DNA of 64,000 nucleotides, from contig CAWASG010000001.1 of NCBI GenBank assembly GCA_963784615.1, forward strand, positions 1,922,001 to 1,986,000, given 5' to 3'. The first letter of the stretch is position 1. Every line of letters begins with the position of its first letter. Shown here in pieces: positions 51,915-61,404 of this stretch. Origin of the DNA: UBA11403 sp963784615 (lineage in GTDB: Bacteria > Pseudomonadota > Gammaproteobacteria > Legionellales > Legionellaceae). Below the pieces are notes generated by a model. It was not told the DNA's origin. It saw only the letters and a list, made by a program, of their open reading frames with translations, and made no database searches. The position numbers were made by a program, and so were the translations under genes.

Positions 51915-53087
51915 ATGGACCCCATAAAAAACCCTTTTTCGCCCGGAGCAGGATCACCACCACCCGAGTTGGTTGGGCGAGATTCGCTGCTGACACAAAC
52001 TAAAATTTTATTGGCGCGCGTGCAACAACGTCGCTCAGAAAAGAGTTTTTTGCTGACAGGGTTACGTGGGGTCGGGAAAACAGTACTGCTTAATGCGATG
52101 GAGCAACTTGCGGAAGAGCTAGAATATAAGACCATTTTTATTGAGGCACACGAGAACAAGACATTAGGCGTTTTGCTTATTCCTAAACTAAGGCAGCTAT
52201 TATTTAGATTAGACAGAATGGTCGGCGCCGGAGACAAAGTACGCAGAGGGCTTTCCGTACTTAAAAGTTTCATGAATGGTGTAAAAATTAAAATTGGAGA
52301 AGTTGAATTTGGTTTGGATATTGACGCTGAGCGGGGTGCTGCTGATAGCGGTGATATTGAAGTCGATTTACCTAATCTATTGCTTGCTGTTGCAGAGGCA
52401 GCAGAGGAGCGAGGAACGGCGATTGCGATTCTTATTGATGAAATTCAATACCTTAATTTAAATGAAATTAGTGCTCTGATCATGGCGATGCACAAAATGC
52501 AGCAAAGACAGCTCCCCTTAGTCCTTATTGCCGCAGGCTTACCCATTTTACCCGCACTTGCTGGCGAATCGAAGTCGTATGCTGAGCGTTTATTTCAATT
52601 TCCATACATAGGCCCTCTTTCAAAAGAAGACGCCAACAAAGCATTACAAGACCCGGTAAAAGCTGCTGGAGTTGAGTTTACACAAGAAGCGCTGGTTGAA
52701 ATTTTTCGTTTAACGCAAGGTTATCCTTATTTTCTTCAAGAGTGGGGTTATCAGGCATGGAATCATGCTGAGGGGCCTGCTATAACCTTGCAGATTATTC
52801 AAGAGTCTACGCCAGACGTCATTCGTCGGTTAGACGAAAATTTTTTTAGGGTTCGATTTGACAGACTGACACCTAGTGAAAAAAATTATTTGCGTGCTAT
52901 GGCTCATCTCGGATCTGAAGCACATCGTACCAGCGATATTGCCGCCGTTCTCGGCGTAAAGGTTTCCAGTCTTGGGCCGGTTCGAGCAAAATTAATTAAA
53001 AAAGGAATGATATATAGTCCTCTACATGGCGATATGGCGTTTACTGTTCCATTGTTTGATGACTTTATGCGACGCGCAATGCCGTAA
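51915..53087 (+). CDS. AAA-type ATPase with C-terminal winged helix (AAA_16/archaeal-ATPase-like)
   Basis: 390 residues from the ATG at 51915. An N-terminal NPFSPGAGSPPPELVGRD precedes Walker A TGLRGVGKTVLLNAM near residue 48, Walker B IAILIDEIQYLNLNE near 172, sensor LPLVLIAAGLPILP near 198, and a GYPYFLQEWGYQAW lid. The last 90 residues form a winged helix (SEAHRTSDIAAVLGVKVSSL). Relatives are widespread, often mobile, and of unknown function; they resemble STAND or Orc/Cdc6-type switches. The palindrome just upstream may be its operator. No partner gene is obvious. Confidence 0.85.
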   Translation: MDPIKNPFSPGAGSPPPELVGRDSLLTQTKILLARVQQRRSEKSFLLTGLRGVGKTVLLNAMEQLAEELEYKTIFIEAHENKTLGVLLIPKLRQLLFRLDRMVGAGDKVRRGLSVLKSFMNGVKIKIGEVEFGLDIDAERGAADSGDIEVDLPNLLLAVAEAAEERGTAIAILIDEIQYLNLNEISALIMAMHKMQQRQLPLVLIAAGLPILPALAGESKSYAERLFQFPYIGPLSKEDANKALQDPVKAAGVEFTQEALVEIFRLTQGYPYFLQEWGYQAWNHAEGPAITLQIIQESTPDVIRRLDENFFRVRFDRLTPSEKNYLRAMAHLGSEAHRTSDIAAVLGVKVSSLGPVRAKLIKKGMIYSPLHGDMAFTVPLFDDFMRRAMP

Positions 53088-53119
53088 GGATGAACAGCAC
53101 CCCTCTGCAAATGAGCGAA

Positions 53120-53145
53120 CAACCGAGCCGCGCGTGGCTCGGTTG
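53120..53145. terminator. Hairpin between convergent genes
   Basis: CAACCGAGCC and GGCTCGGTTG form a 10-bp GC-rich stem with a 6-base loop between the convergent ATPase and giant genes. No clear T-run. Confidence 0.6.
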
Positions 53146-53168
53146 CAAAGATGTGGGCGATGATATAT

Positions 53169-56100
53169 CTATGCTGGTGGCGGTGTAGGCGTAGTTGTAG
53201 GTGTGGTGTCAAGAATGGTTGTTGAACTTTTTGTTTTTAAGCTTTTAAAAGCATCCAGTATATCTTTTTGAATCTTACTGGTTTCGCTAAGGTCGGTCTC
53301 TTTTGGTCCGCAGCAAAAACGTACAATACTCGCCCACATCCGATGGAAAATTCCTAGTTTATTATAAACATTTTCATAAACAGTCTTGTATTTCGAATCA
53401 TCAAGACTTAGCGAAAGGTATTTATTTTCATAGAGAGTGTTTAAATCTCTCGTGAGGGCCTGAATAGCATTGGAATCTCTTGAGGAAGCTTTATAAGTTG
53501 AAAGGGCACTACCGAAATCATTTTTTAATTTTTCATATGCATAGTCTACTCGTTGCGTTTGTGTCGTGTGAAAAAAGGTATCGCTGTGCGGCTTGAATTT
53601 ATTTTCTTTTTCAATGGCCTTCGGTTGTTTTTTATTCAGAGTTTCCCAAAATGCGTCCAGATGCACTTCAGCTAAACCTAACATGCAGAGTTTATTCTGT
53701 GGTTGCTCACCGAAAATTTTCTTTTTTTCTTCGGGTGTCTTTTTTGAGAAAAATGTTAAAATCGGCCCGAGACCTACGACAGACTGAAAGCTACCTTTAT
53801 CCTGAACAAGCGATTTTAATAGGTTTTTGTCACTAAGATATTTGACTAATGGCGTCATAACATCAGGTCTAGTGTGTTGCGCCGCTAACGTTAAAATGTT
53901 TTCCTGCTCGTGTTTTGCTGTCAATATCTCTTTTTTCTTCTCCGTGGCTAATTGGTTAAGTTGCTCGCAAGCTTCAGAAAATGATTTGGGGTCATGTTGG
54001 ACAATATACATCAACAGATTCCCAGAGTCGGTTTTGGTCTCGAATAGTTCAGCGATTCCGCTAGTAGTCGGTTTTCTTTTCAGTAGCTCATCAATCAGGG
54101 TGTCTTCAGGCGTTGGTTTTGCAGTTGCAGAATTTGTTTTGTCGGCCTCAGTCATCGTTTCGCCATCCGTCGTTGCGAGCGAAGCGCGGCAATCCAGAGT
54201 ACGGAGCTTCGAACCCTGGATTGCTTCGTGCCTCGCAACGACGCCTGATATAACATTGCACATATTGTGAAGTTCATTGGGCGCGGATGGCGAAACGATG
54301 ACTGCGACCGTTTTGTCCGATGGGGGTGGTTGTTGTGCTGCAGGGGATGAACTTTCCAACGAAGGTACGCTTGCTTGCTTTTGATCAGCGACAACAACTG
54401 GCTCTATACACCAACCCAACCGGCGTAACGTCGTTGATAATTTTGTATCTCGAGCCGCTAAAGAAATCAGTTCGGCTTTATATCTGTTAACCTCAGTAAT
54501 AATATCCTTATCTTTGGTCGATTTAATTAATTCAATCATGGCATTAAGTACTTGATGGAGTGAAGGGCCATAATGTGTTTCCCGATTATATTGGGCAATG
54601 GCACATGCCAGTATGGTAGACCCGGCGTTGTTTTTTTGTATAAATAAGTCTTTGGTTGTTTGACAATGAATTAATACGCGATTAAGTTTCAATTTGTTTA
54701 ACGCATGTATTAATAGGTTATTGCCGTTTTCATCGGGTTGGAAAAGGGTGTTTTTTTTCTCATTTGAAAGGCTGTTAAAAAACAAGCTCAGTAAATCAGG
54801 TTTATAGTCTAGGAGTAGATTAAATAAATCGCGAGTATGATCACCGTAGACTTGGTTTAAAAACTGAAATAAAACGCTATCTTGACGAAATAAGTTGAGC
54901 ATGACCTTGTTTGCATTATATCGGGATTCGAGTAATAAACTTTTCCTTAATAAATCGTCAGTGCTTATATCAGTTAATGTAGGATTATGAGCGCTTAAAT
55001 CAGATTTTTGTAACGCGATTTCAGCCTGTTTTAATTCATGCGTCGGATTAGTTGTAACCAGTGGATTTTTTGCTGCGAGTTGTATTGCGGTCAATCCTTC
55101 CCCGTTTTTTGTTAAAAGGATTGTTTTGATTAAATCAAGATCAAGATCTATTGTTCCAGGCGAGATGGATCTTGCTTCTCCAGGTTGAACCTTAATATGC
55201 TCCATCGCATGCAATATATAAGGAACCGCCTCAGGGCTTTGTTGAAGTGCAATCATCAGGGGATTGTCGCCGGCGTCATTGGTGGCAGTTAAATACGCTT
55301 TTCTAACTTTTCGGTCAGGTATTTGACTGATGACAATTAAAAGTTCCGGATGCTTGGTTAAATGCTTCATCATGCCGTCTTTGAAGTTGTTCAATAACAT
55401 TTTGTCAGCGTCGGTTGTGCCTGTTGCGAGGCGTTTGAAAATCATCAGTGCAGTTGCATCGTTTGCAGGATTTTTGACGGCGAGGATCTCCTCTATCACC
55501 TCAGGATGATGCTCGCATGCATAAGTCAAAACATCCTCACCGCCTAGAATTTTCTTTTGCGTCGCAACGGCTAACTGAGCAATTTGTTTTAAACAATGAG
55601 GTATGGCTTGAGGGGTATTCTCTTTTATACTTTGAAACGTTAATGGCTCGGGCGCGCGTATTCCTTCGATATGGGTTAAATAAATTTTTTCCAAATCGCC
55701 TGGTTCTAATTCTAACTTATCGAGTTGCGTTAGTATCGTCTCCACAAATGTCGCGTCTTTTTTACCTGATATGTCCGCTGCAAGGCCTAATGCGTTAAAG
55801 CCGTTTTTGTTTGATTGGATAAACAGTGTTTTTTTTGTTTCGGCGCTTAACTTATTGATGAGTTCAAACAAAATACCTAACTGCTCTGGTCCATGTAATG
55901 CAGTAAACATCAGTATATTCATATTCCAGCCATGCGCAAATGTCTGGGATAACATCAGCTCGCTCTCTTTCTGAGTTAATTCTAAAGACTTAATCTGTTC
56001 AATTATAGTATTAAGATGTTTTGGAGAGATGCGAGCGGTTATCATTAATGCGTTAAAACCAGCGATGTTGGGTTCAGTAAAAAATTTTTTTCTTTCGGTT

Positions 56101-59100
56101 TTTTCGGGGATTACAGTTTTTAATTTATCAAGCAACGCCGGAATATGTTGTGCTTGACTGAAAATTGCCATATATAATCCATTGCTTTGATGTTGGTTCT
56201 TTGCTTGAAAAAAACACTTCCAGTTTTTATCGTCGATTTCATTGATATTGGCCTTATTTAGCCAGTCGGCAATAAAGGCCTTACTATTGTCAAAATTGAA
56301 AATTTGACTAATAAGCGCTATTAATTTTGTCTCCGCTCCCGGGTCTTCACCGACAGCACGCTGCATAAGCAGTGCTATTGGATTGGATTGTTCCAAAAGG
56401 CTCTTGAGTCGTTCAGGATGTTGCCCTGATAGTTTGGCAACACTTTCAATGTATCGTTCCAGTGGGGCATTTGGTTCAAAATGTTCAGCGGCTAGCGTTA
56501 AACACTGGATTTGCTTTTCGTCGTCAGTGAGCGCATCGATGAGGTCAAAGTGCAGTGTTGGCCAGTCAGTAATTTCTGGGGCGCGGTTGATTAATTCACT
56601 GAGAGCCGGTTGATTTTTTTTGAGGTCATTGATGCGATTGCTTCTTTGTTCTTTTGCCGTCGCGCGAAGTATATCCGGTAGAATGTCATCCATCTTATGT
56701 TCAATGGCATAGGTTAATGCATTCTTTTGATCTAAAATTTTGTTTTGAATATCGTCAGATAAGCGTGCAATTTGTTTTAAACAATGGGGTATGGCTTGAG
56801 GGGTCCTCTCTTTTATGGTTCGAAACGTTAATGGCTCTGGTGCGCTTTTTCCTTCGATATGGGTTAAATAAATTTTCTCCAACTCGTTGGGTGCTAATTT
56901 TAAAGCATCAAGTTGCGCTAGCATCATTTCCACAACCGCCAGTTGGTCTTTTTTACCATCGCGTTTATGCGATGCAAGCCCTAACGCGTTCCAGCCGTCC
57001 TTCGTTGATTGGGTAAACAGTGTTTTTTTTGCTTCTGGGCTTAACGGATGGATGTATTCAAACAAAATCTCCAATTGCTCTGGCGCATAACGCGCAGTTA
57101 TCATCAGTACACTCCAGCCATCTTCACTTGTTTGGGACAACATCGCCACTTTCTCTTCGGGTGTTAACTCTAAAGACTTAATCTGTTCAATTACAGTTTT
57201 AAAATGTTTTGAAGCATATCCTGCGGTTATCATTAATGTGTTATAGCCAGAATGATGGGGTTGGGTAAAAAATTTTTTTCTTTCGGTTACTTTTGAGATG
57301 ACAGCATTAAATTTCTCAAGCAACCCAGAAATATTTTGTGCTTGACTGAAAATTGCCAGAGATAATGCATTAGTTTGACCTTGGGTCTTTGCTTGAAAAA
57401 ATCTCGCCAAGTTTTCCTCCCAGGTACTGTCCAGATGAGCTTTAGATAGCCAGTCACTAATAATATCCAGATTATTTGGAGAATTAAAAATAGATGTAAT
57501 AAGCGTTGCTAATGCCTCTCCGGACAGAACCGCCGACTCCATGAGCAATTTTAATGGATTGTTAGCTCCCAATATCTGCTCCAGTAATGGCCGCTCGAGT
57601 TTTGGCAGTTTTTTGATACTTTCAATGTACCGCGCATAATGATTCGGGTTAATGACCGCCATGCTTTGAGATAAAAAATCGACTCTTTTTTCAATGGGTT
57701 CCAGTGTATCAATGGCGTCATAGAATGCGGACCAGCATTGGGTCTCGTCTGGATGTTGTTGTAAAAAAAGGTCGAGGAACCTGGGATTATTTTTGAAGGT
57801 TTCAATGACGGCCACACGGTTATTTTTTACCAGCTCTGGGAGCATCTCTTTCAGTGGGATATGCGAGAGGCTTAAAAACTGCGTGATTTGTTTAAAAGTG
57901 AGTGCAGTTAGCTTGCCTATACTCTCAGCGTACCGGACGTATTTTTCAGGGGGTAGATGCTTAACACATTTAACCAAATACGTTATGCGTTCATCGATGT
58001 TTGCATGCAGATCAAGGAGGTCAAAGAATACATCCCATGGCGTCGATATAGTTTTGGGGAATGTAAAAAATGTTTCAAAAAATCCAGGGTTATCTCGGAA
58101 GGTTTCAGTGACAAGCGTATTCTTGATACCTCTCATTGCTTCAATTACATCAGCGATTGCTGCATAGCGCTTGTTGTCAAACGCAAAGGTTAGCGCATTG
58201 TGCTTGCCGCTCAATATGCCTCTGCTGCCAAGAATGTTATTTTGTTCGTCAAGTGGCAAACCGGCAATTTGTTTTAAAAGGTCTGGGATGGCATAAGGTC
58301 TGTACTTCAACGCATAACTGAACGCATTTTGATCACTCAGAATATCTTTTTGCTGCTGAAGAGGTAAGCGTAGAATTTGTTTTAAACAATGGGGTACGCT
58401 GGCCGATTTAAGGTCCTTTATTTCTTCAAATAGCGTCGATATTTTAAATATGCCGGGATAGCATTTTATGGTCGAGTAAACGCTCTCCAGATCCTTCGTT
58501 TCCAGTGTATCGATTTGGTCGAGTATCGTTTCCAGAACTGTGTCATTAATCAGCGGTACAATCTCTTCTAGTGCACTTGTGCCGTTTTTCATTCGCCTTG
58601 CAAAAATCACGGTCTTTGTTGGATTGTTTAATTTAAAGATGCTTTGCAGTAAAGCCGGCACTTGCTCTTTTGCACGTTGCGCTGTCGCTGTTAGCGCAGA
58701 ACCATCTCTCGTTTCACCTGTAAAAATTGCGTTTTTTGTAGCCTCATCTAAGGTGTCGATTGTCGCTAGTAAAACGGGTAGCCATTGTGGATTGGCTCTA
58801 GCATATAAGATGATTAGATTCTGCTGCCCTGACCCATAGTAAGAGGCTATATTGAAAGGTTTAAAAATGTCACTCATTTCTCCTGGAGTGAGATTTAAGT
58901 TGTCGATGTAACTCAATATGTCTGAAAGATCCTCGGGAGATTGTTTTTTACTACGGCTTAATGCCGCCAGTATCTTTGCACCCTCCTCACCCGAAAAGAA
59001 CGCTTTTTTTCCCTCATGGTTATCTTCATAAGTTTTATCGAGTTTTTGGAGTAAGGTTGAAATAGGTACGCCACTATTCTGTGCCATGAGTAATGCGTTG

Positions 59101-60875
59101 GTATGTTTGTTTTGTTCTGATGGTGCGCGGAAAAAAAGCGCCCATTGTTCATCAGAGATAGTATCGATAGGAGTCTTGAATAGCCAATAATTAATCATGT
59201 TAGTTTGATCGAGCATATTCGAAGAATAAGTGAAAATTTTGTCAACAAGTGCTATGCGTTCCGCTAATTTTTCTTTATCCTCGCCGACAGGATAATTCAT
59301 CAGCACTTTTAACGGATTTGAATATTGCAGAATACTCGCGATATTGTACGAGCGCACTTTGCAGATACCGTCAATATAGCTTTCAAGCATTTTGATTGAG
59401 TTAATATGTAGATCGGGTCGGGAGACAAGCTTAATGATTGCTGCTTCGTCAGTAATGACATCAAGGATATCAAAGCGTAGCGTTGGCCAAGACTCAATTG
59501 TGGGGAGTCGGTCTATTAGTGCATTGAGAGCATAATTATCGTCTTTGAGGTCATTGATGAGCGGGCCTCTTTGATCTTCTGGCGTAGCACGAAGTATATC
59601 CGGGATGATGTCATAATAATGTAATGTAATCGCATAGGATAAGGCACCCTTCTTATTTTTAAAAAACTGTTTTTGGTTCTTGATTGGTAAGCGCGCGATT
59701 TGCTTTAAACAAGAAGGTATCAGCTTTTCTGTATGTTGTTTTATCGCATCAAAAGCGGGTTTCCCATCTTTCAAATAAAGGTTCGTTAGCTCTTCTGGGG
59801 AGAGGTTTAATTGCTCGATTTGCCCCAATATCTCCAGGATCATTGACGTGGTTTCTTCTTTAGCTTGATTGGTCACTGACGGGCGGGTGTAATTCTTTAA
59901 AGCCAGTTCCAGAATCCCTTTACCTTCATGAGTTCTTGTTGTAAATAGGTTTTTTTTGTCGTTTTCGTCCAATGTGTCTTGGTCGATGTAATTGAGTATT
60001 GCCTTAAAATTGTGGGGGGCGAACTGGGTTGTTAGCATTAATATGTCACTGTCCGGCGGGCTCGTGTACTCCAAGTCTTCTGCCTCTGCAGTGTTAGCTA
60101 TCTCGATTGCCTCAATCAGTTTATCCGCTTGCCTCGTTTGAATGAGAATTTCCATTGATTTATCGATGCTAAAAAGAAGGGTCAAATTATTCTTAGGGAT
60201 CGTTGCTATATCAATATTCTCCAGCCAATGGTCAATCATCATCAGCGCTTTTTTATGCTTTAACATCTTATCAATAAGTTCTTTAAACGCGTGCTCATTT
60301 GTTACGTCAGCGCTCATGAGCAACGCCAATGGATTCGCGGCGGATAAAATTCGCTTGAGTTGTGTATCGGAGATCTCTGCAATCCCCAGCACACTTTCCG
60401 CATATTTTGCATATTGCTCGGGGCAAAAGTCTTTAGCGTGTTGAGTTAAATAGGTTATTCGCAGATTGAAGGGAATAACTGCACTAATGACTCGAAAGAA
60501 AACATACCAGTATTCAGGATAGACTGTGGTTGTTTCTAGAAAAGTCGTTAGTAATTTAGGAGGGCTCGGGGGTAACCTTTCTAAATGTTGATTCGGGTTG
60601 GTGGCTGTAAGTGTTGAAACGAGTAGTTCGGCGTCGTCGTTCTTCTTTGCCATTATCTGCAGTATATCCGGTATTGCTTCAGGGCTAAGAGATTCAGCGT
60701 AGGTTAATGCAACGAAGCCATTGAGTATGTACTTTTGATTCTCTTCTGGGAAAGCGGCAATTTCTTTTAAATTTAATTTTAGTTCAGCTGCGGACATTTT
60801 TTTTAATACCTCGATCCGGCCTAGCATCGCTATAGCCGCAGCTTGTAGTTGTTGTTCATCGTTACTTTGTCCCAT
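53169..60875 (-). CDS. Giant repeat protein, 2568 aa (candidate effector)
   Basis: No signal peptide or membrane segment. Almost the whole length consists of helical repeats of about 30-40 residues resembling degenerate ankyrin repeats (DGWSVLMITARYAPEQLEIL; AGFNALMITARISPKHLNTI). A larger unit is duplicated: the landmark PHCLKQIARL-type sequence recurs near residues 392, 833, 1368 and 1765, and blocks such as DIISDWLSKAHLD / AFIADWLNKANIN recur at matching offsets. After about residue 2150 comes a Ser/Pro-rich linker containing a 58-codon MITE insertion, then a conventional helical domain and a Thr/Pro-rich end. Ankyrin-like giants are frequent among type IV effectors of Legionella and Coxiella; that role is inference. 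No frameshift over 7.7 kb argues for selection. Confidence 0.85.
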   Translation of the reverse strand: MGQSNDEQQLQAAAIAMLGRIEVLKKMSAAELKLNLKEIAAFPEENQKYILNGFVALTYAESLSPEAIPDILQIMAKKNDDAELLVSTLTATNPNQHLERLPPSPPKLLTTFLETTTVYPEYWYVFFRVISAVIPFNLRITYLTQHAKDFCPEQYAKYAESVLGIAEISDTQLKRILSAANPLALLMSADVTNEHAFKELIDKMLKHKKALMMIDHWLENIDIATIPKNNLTLLFSIDKSMEILIQTRQADKLIEAIEIANTAEAEDLEYTSPPDSDILMLTTQFAPHNFKAILNYIDQDTLDENDKKNLFTTRTHEGKGILELALKNYTRPSVTNQAKEETTSMILEILGQIEQLNLSPEELTNLYLKDGKPAFDAIKQHTEKLIPSCLKQIARLPIKNQKQFFKNKKGALSYAITLHYYDIIPDILRATPEDQRGPLINDLKDDNYALNALIDRLPTIESWPTLRFDILDVITDEAAIIKLVSRPDLHINSIKMLESYIDGICKVRSYNIASILQYSNPLKVLMNYPVGEDKEKLAERIALVDKIFTYSSNMLDQTNMINYWLFKTPIDTISDEQWALFFRAPSEQNKHTNALLMAQNSGVPISTLLQKLDKTYEDNHEGKKAFFSGEEGAKILAALSRSKKQSPEDLSDILSYIDNLNLTPGEMSDIFKPFNIASYYGSGQQNLIILYARANPQWLPVLLATIDTLDEATKNAIFTGETRDGSALTATAQRAKEQVPALLQSIFKLNNPTKTVIFARRMKNGTSALEEIVPLINDTVLETILDQIDTLETKDLESVYSTIKCYPGIFKISTLFEEIKDLKSASVPHCLKQILRLPLQQQKDILSDQNAFSYALKYRPYAIPDLLKQIAGLPLDEQNNILGSRGILSGKHNALTFAFDNKRYAAIADVIEAMRGIKNTLVTETFRDNPGFFETFFTFPKTISTPWDVFFDLLDLHANIDERITYLVKCVKHLPPEKYVRYAESIGKLTALTFKQITQFLSLSHIPLKEMLPELVKNNRVAVIETFKNNPRFLDLFLQQHPDETQCWSAFYDAIDTLEPIEKRVDFLSQSMAVINPNHYARYIESIKKLPKLERPLLEQILGANNPLKLLMESAVLSGEALATLITSIFNSPNNLDIISDWLSKAHLDSTWEENLARFFQAKTQGQTNALSLAIFSQAQNISGLLEKFNAVISKVTERKKFFTQPHHSGYNTLMITAGYASKHFKTVIEQIKSLELTPEEKVAMLSQTSEDGWSVLMITARYAPEQLEILFEYIHPLSPEAKKTLFTQSTKDGWNALGLASHKRDGKKDQLAVVEMMLAQLDALKLAPNELEKIYLTHIEGKSAPEPLTFRTIKERTPQAIPHCLKQIARLSDDIQNKILDQKNALTYAIEHKMDDILPDILRATAKEQRSNRINDLKKNQPALSELINRAPEITDWPTLHFDLIDALTDDEKQIQCLTLAAEHFEPNAPLERYIESVAKLSGQHPERLKSLLEQSNPIALLMQRAVGEDPGAETKLIALISQIFNFDNSKAFIADWLNKANINEIDDKNWKCFFQAKNQHQSNGLYMAIFSQAQHIPALLDKLKTVIPEKTERKKFFTEPNIAGFNALMITARISPKHLNTIIEQIKSLELTQKESELMLSQTFAHGWNMNILMFTALHGPEQLGILFELINKLSAETKKTLFIQSNKNGFNALGLAADISGKKDATFVETILTQLDKLELEPGDLEKIYLTHIEGIRAPEPLTFQSIKENTPQAIPHCLKQIAQLAVATQKKILGGEDVLTYACEHHPEVIEEILAVKNPANDATALMIFKRLATGTTDADKMLLNNFKDGMMKHLTKHPELLIVISQIPDRKVRKAYLTATNDAGDNPLMIALQQSPEAVPYILHAMEHIKVQPGEARSISPGTIDLDLDLIKTILLTKNGEGLTAIQLAAKNPLVTTNPTHELKQAEIALQKSDLSAHNPTLTDISTDDLLRKSLLLESRYNANKVMLNLFRQDSVLFQFLNQVYGDHTRDLFNLLLDYKPDLLSLFFNSLSNEKKNTLFQPDENGNNLLIHALNKLKLNRVLIHCQTTKDLFIQKNNAGSTILACAIAQYNRETHYGPSLHQVLNAMIELIKSTKDKDIITEVNRYKAELISLAARDTKLSTTLRRLGWCIEPVVVADQKQASVPSLESSSPAAQQPPPSDKTVAVIVSPSAPNELHNMCNVISGVVARHEAIQGSKLRTLDCRASLATTDGETMTEADKTNSATAKPTPEDTLIDELLKRKPTTSGIAELFETKTDSGNLLMYIVQHDPKSFSEACEQLNQLATEKKKEILTAKHEQENILTLAAQHTRPDVMTPLVKYLSDKNLLKSLVQDKGSFQSVVGLGPILTFFSKKTPEEKKKIFGEQPQNKLCMLGLAEVHLDAFWETLNKKQPKAIEKENKFKPHSDTFFHTTQTQRVDYAYEKLKNDFGSALSTYKASSRDSNAIQALTRDLNTLYENKYLSLSLDDSKYKTVYENVYNKLGIFHRMWASIVRFCCGPKETDLSETSKIQKDILDAFKSLKTKSSTTILDTTPTTTPTPPPA
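54136..54317. mobile_element. MITE inserted in frame in the giant gene, with 8-bp duplication
   Basis: The element is 54144-54309 (166 bp), starting GGCCTCAGTCATCGTTTCGC and ending GGCGAAACGATGACTGCGACC, with core 1 (GTTGCGAGCGAAGCGCGG) inside. GTTTTGTC stands on both sides (54136-54143 and 54310-54317). Insert plus duplication is 174 bp, so the giant frame stays open; the inserted residues include VVARHEAIQGSKLRTLDCRA, and DKT appears on both sides of the insert in the protein. Confidence 0.93.
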
Positions 60876-61002
60876 GACTACGCACCGTTTTTATGCATTA
60901 TGTAATTTAAGTATATGCACGCATTGCATATTTTCAAGGCAATCTGACAAGCAACATAGGGGAGGCGTCTCGCTGGCTATTCAGTTGATGAAACAATCGG
61001 AT

Positions 61003-61082
61003 GTAGGTTGGGTTGAGGCCCCGAGGCCGAAGCCCAACATGGGCAGTTTTGTTGGGCTTCGCTCTCGCTCAACCCAACCTAC
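61003..61082. repeat. Palindromic repeat, family A (degraded right arm)
   Basis: GTAGGTTGGGTTGAGGCCCC on the left; the right arm reads TTCGCTCTCGCTCAACCC, so it is imperfect, and a further ACCAACCTACATCCG follows. Separates the giant gene from the zinc-finger gene. Confidence 0.85.
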
Positions 61083-61209
61083 GCACCAACCTACATCCGA
61101 TTATTTCCCTTAACTCATGCGTGGGTCGTGTATAATTTTTCAACGCGACTATTGATTCGTTCTGCAGATCTTGGATAATAAGCACTAAATAATCTTGAAA
61201 GAGTTCAAT

Positions 61210-61404
61210 ATGAGTGAAATGAAACAGCAACCCGCATGCACAGAAAAAAACTACATCGTCCATCGCCATGAGTTGCCGTTAAGTTGTCCAACGGATGACA
61301 TGACGTTGTGGAACGCGCATCCCAAAGTGTATTTGCCAATTGAGAAAACCGGCAATGAAGTCTGCCCCTATTGCGGTACACGGTTTATTTTAGCCAATGA
61401 TTAA
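61210..61404 (+). CDS. Small zinc-finger (CHCC) protein
   Basis: 64 residues. HPKVYLPIEKTGNEVCPYCGTRFIL is the zf-CHCC pattern: Cys (LSCPT) and His upstream, CPYC near the end, as in the NDUFS6-related bacterial proteins. Usually a small cytosolic or membrane-associated zinc protein; function in bacteria unknown. GAAAGAG precedes the ATG. It overlaps the GT9 gene by 8 bases, so the pair is co-translated, an arrangement I have seen in related genomes. Confidence 0.85.
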   Translation: MSEMKQQPACTEKNYIVHRHELPLSCPTDDMTLWNAHPKVYLPIEKTGNEVCPYCGTRFILAND

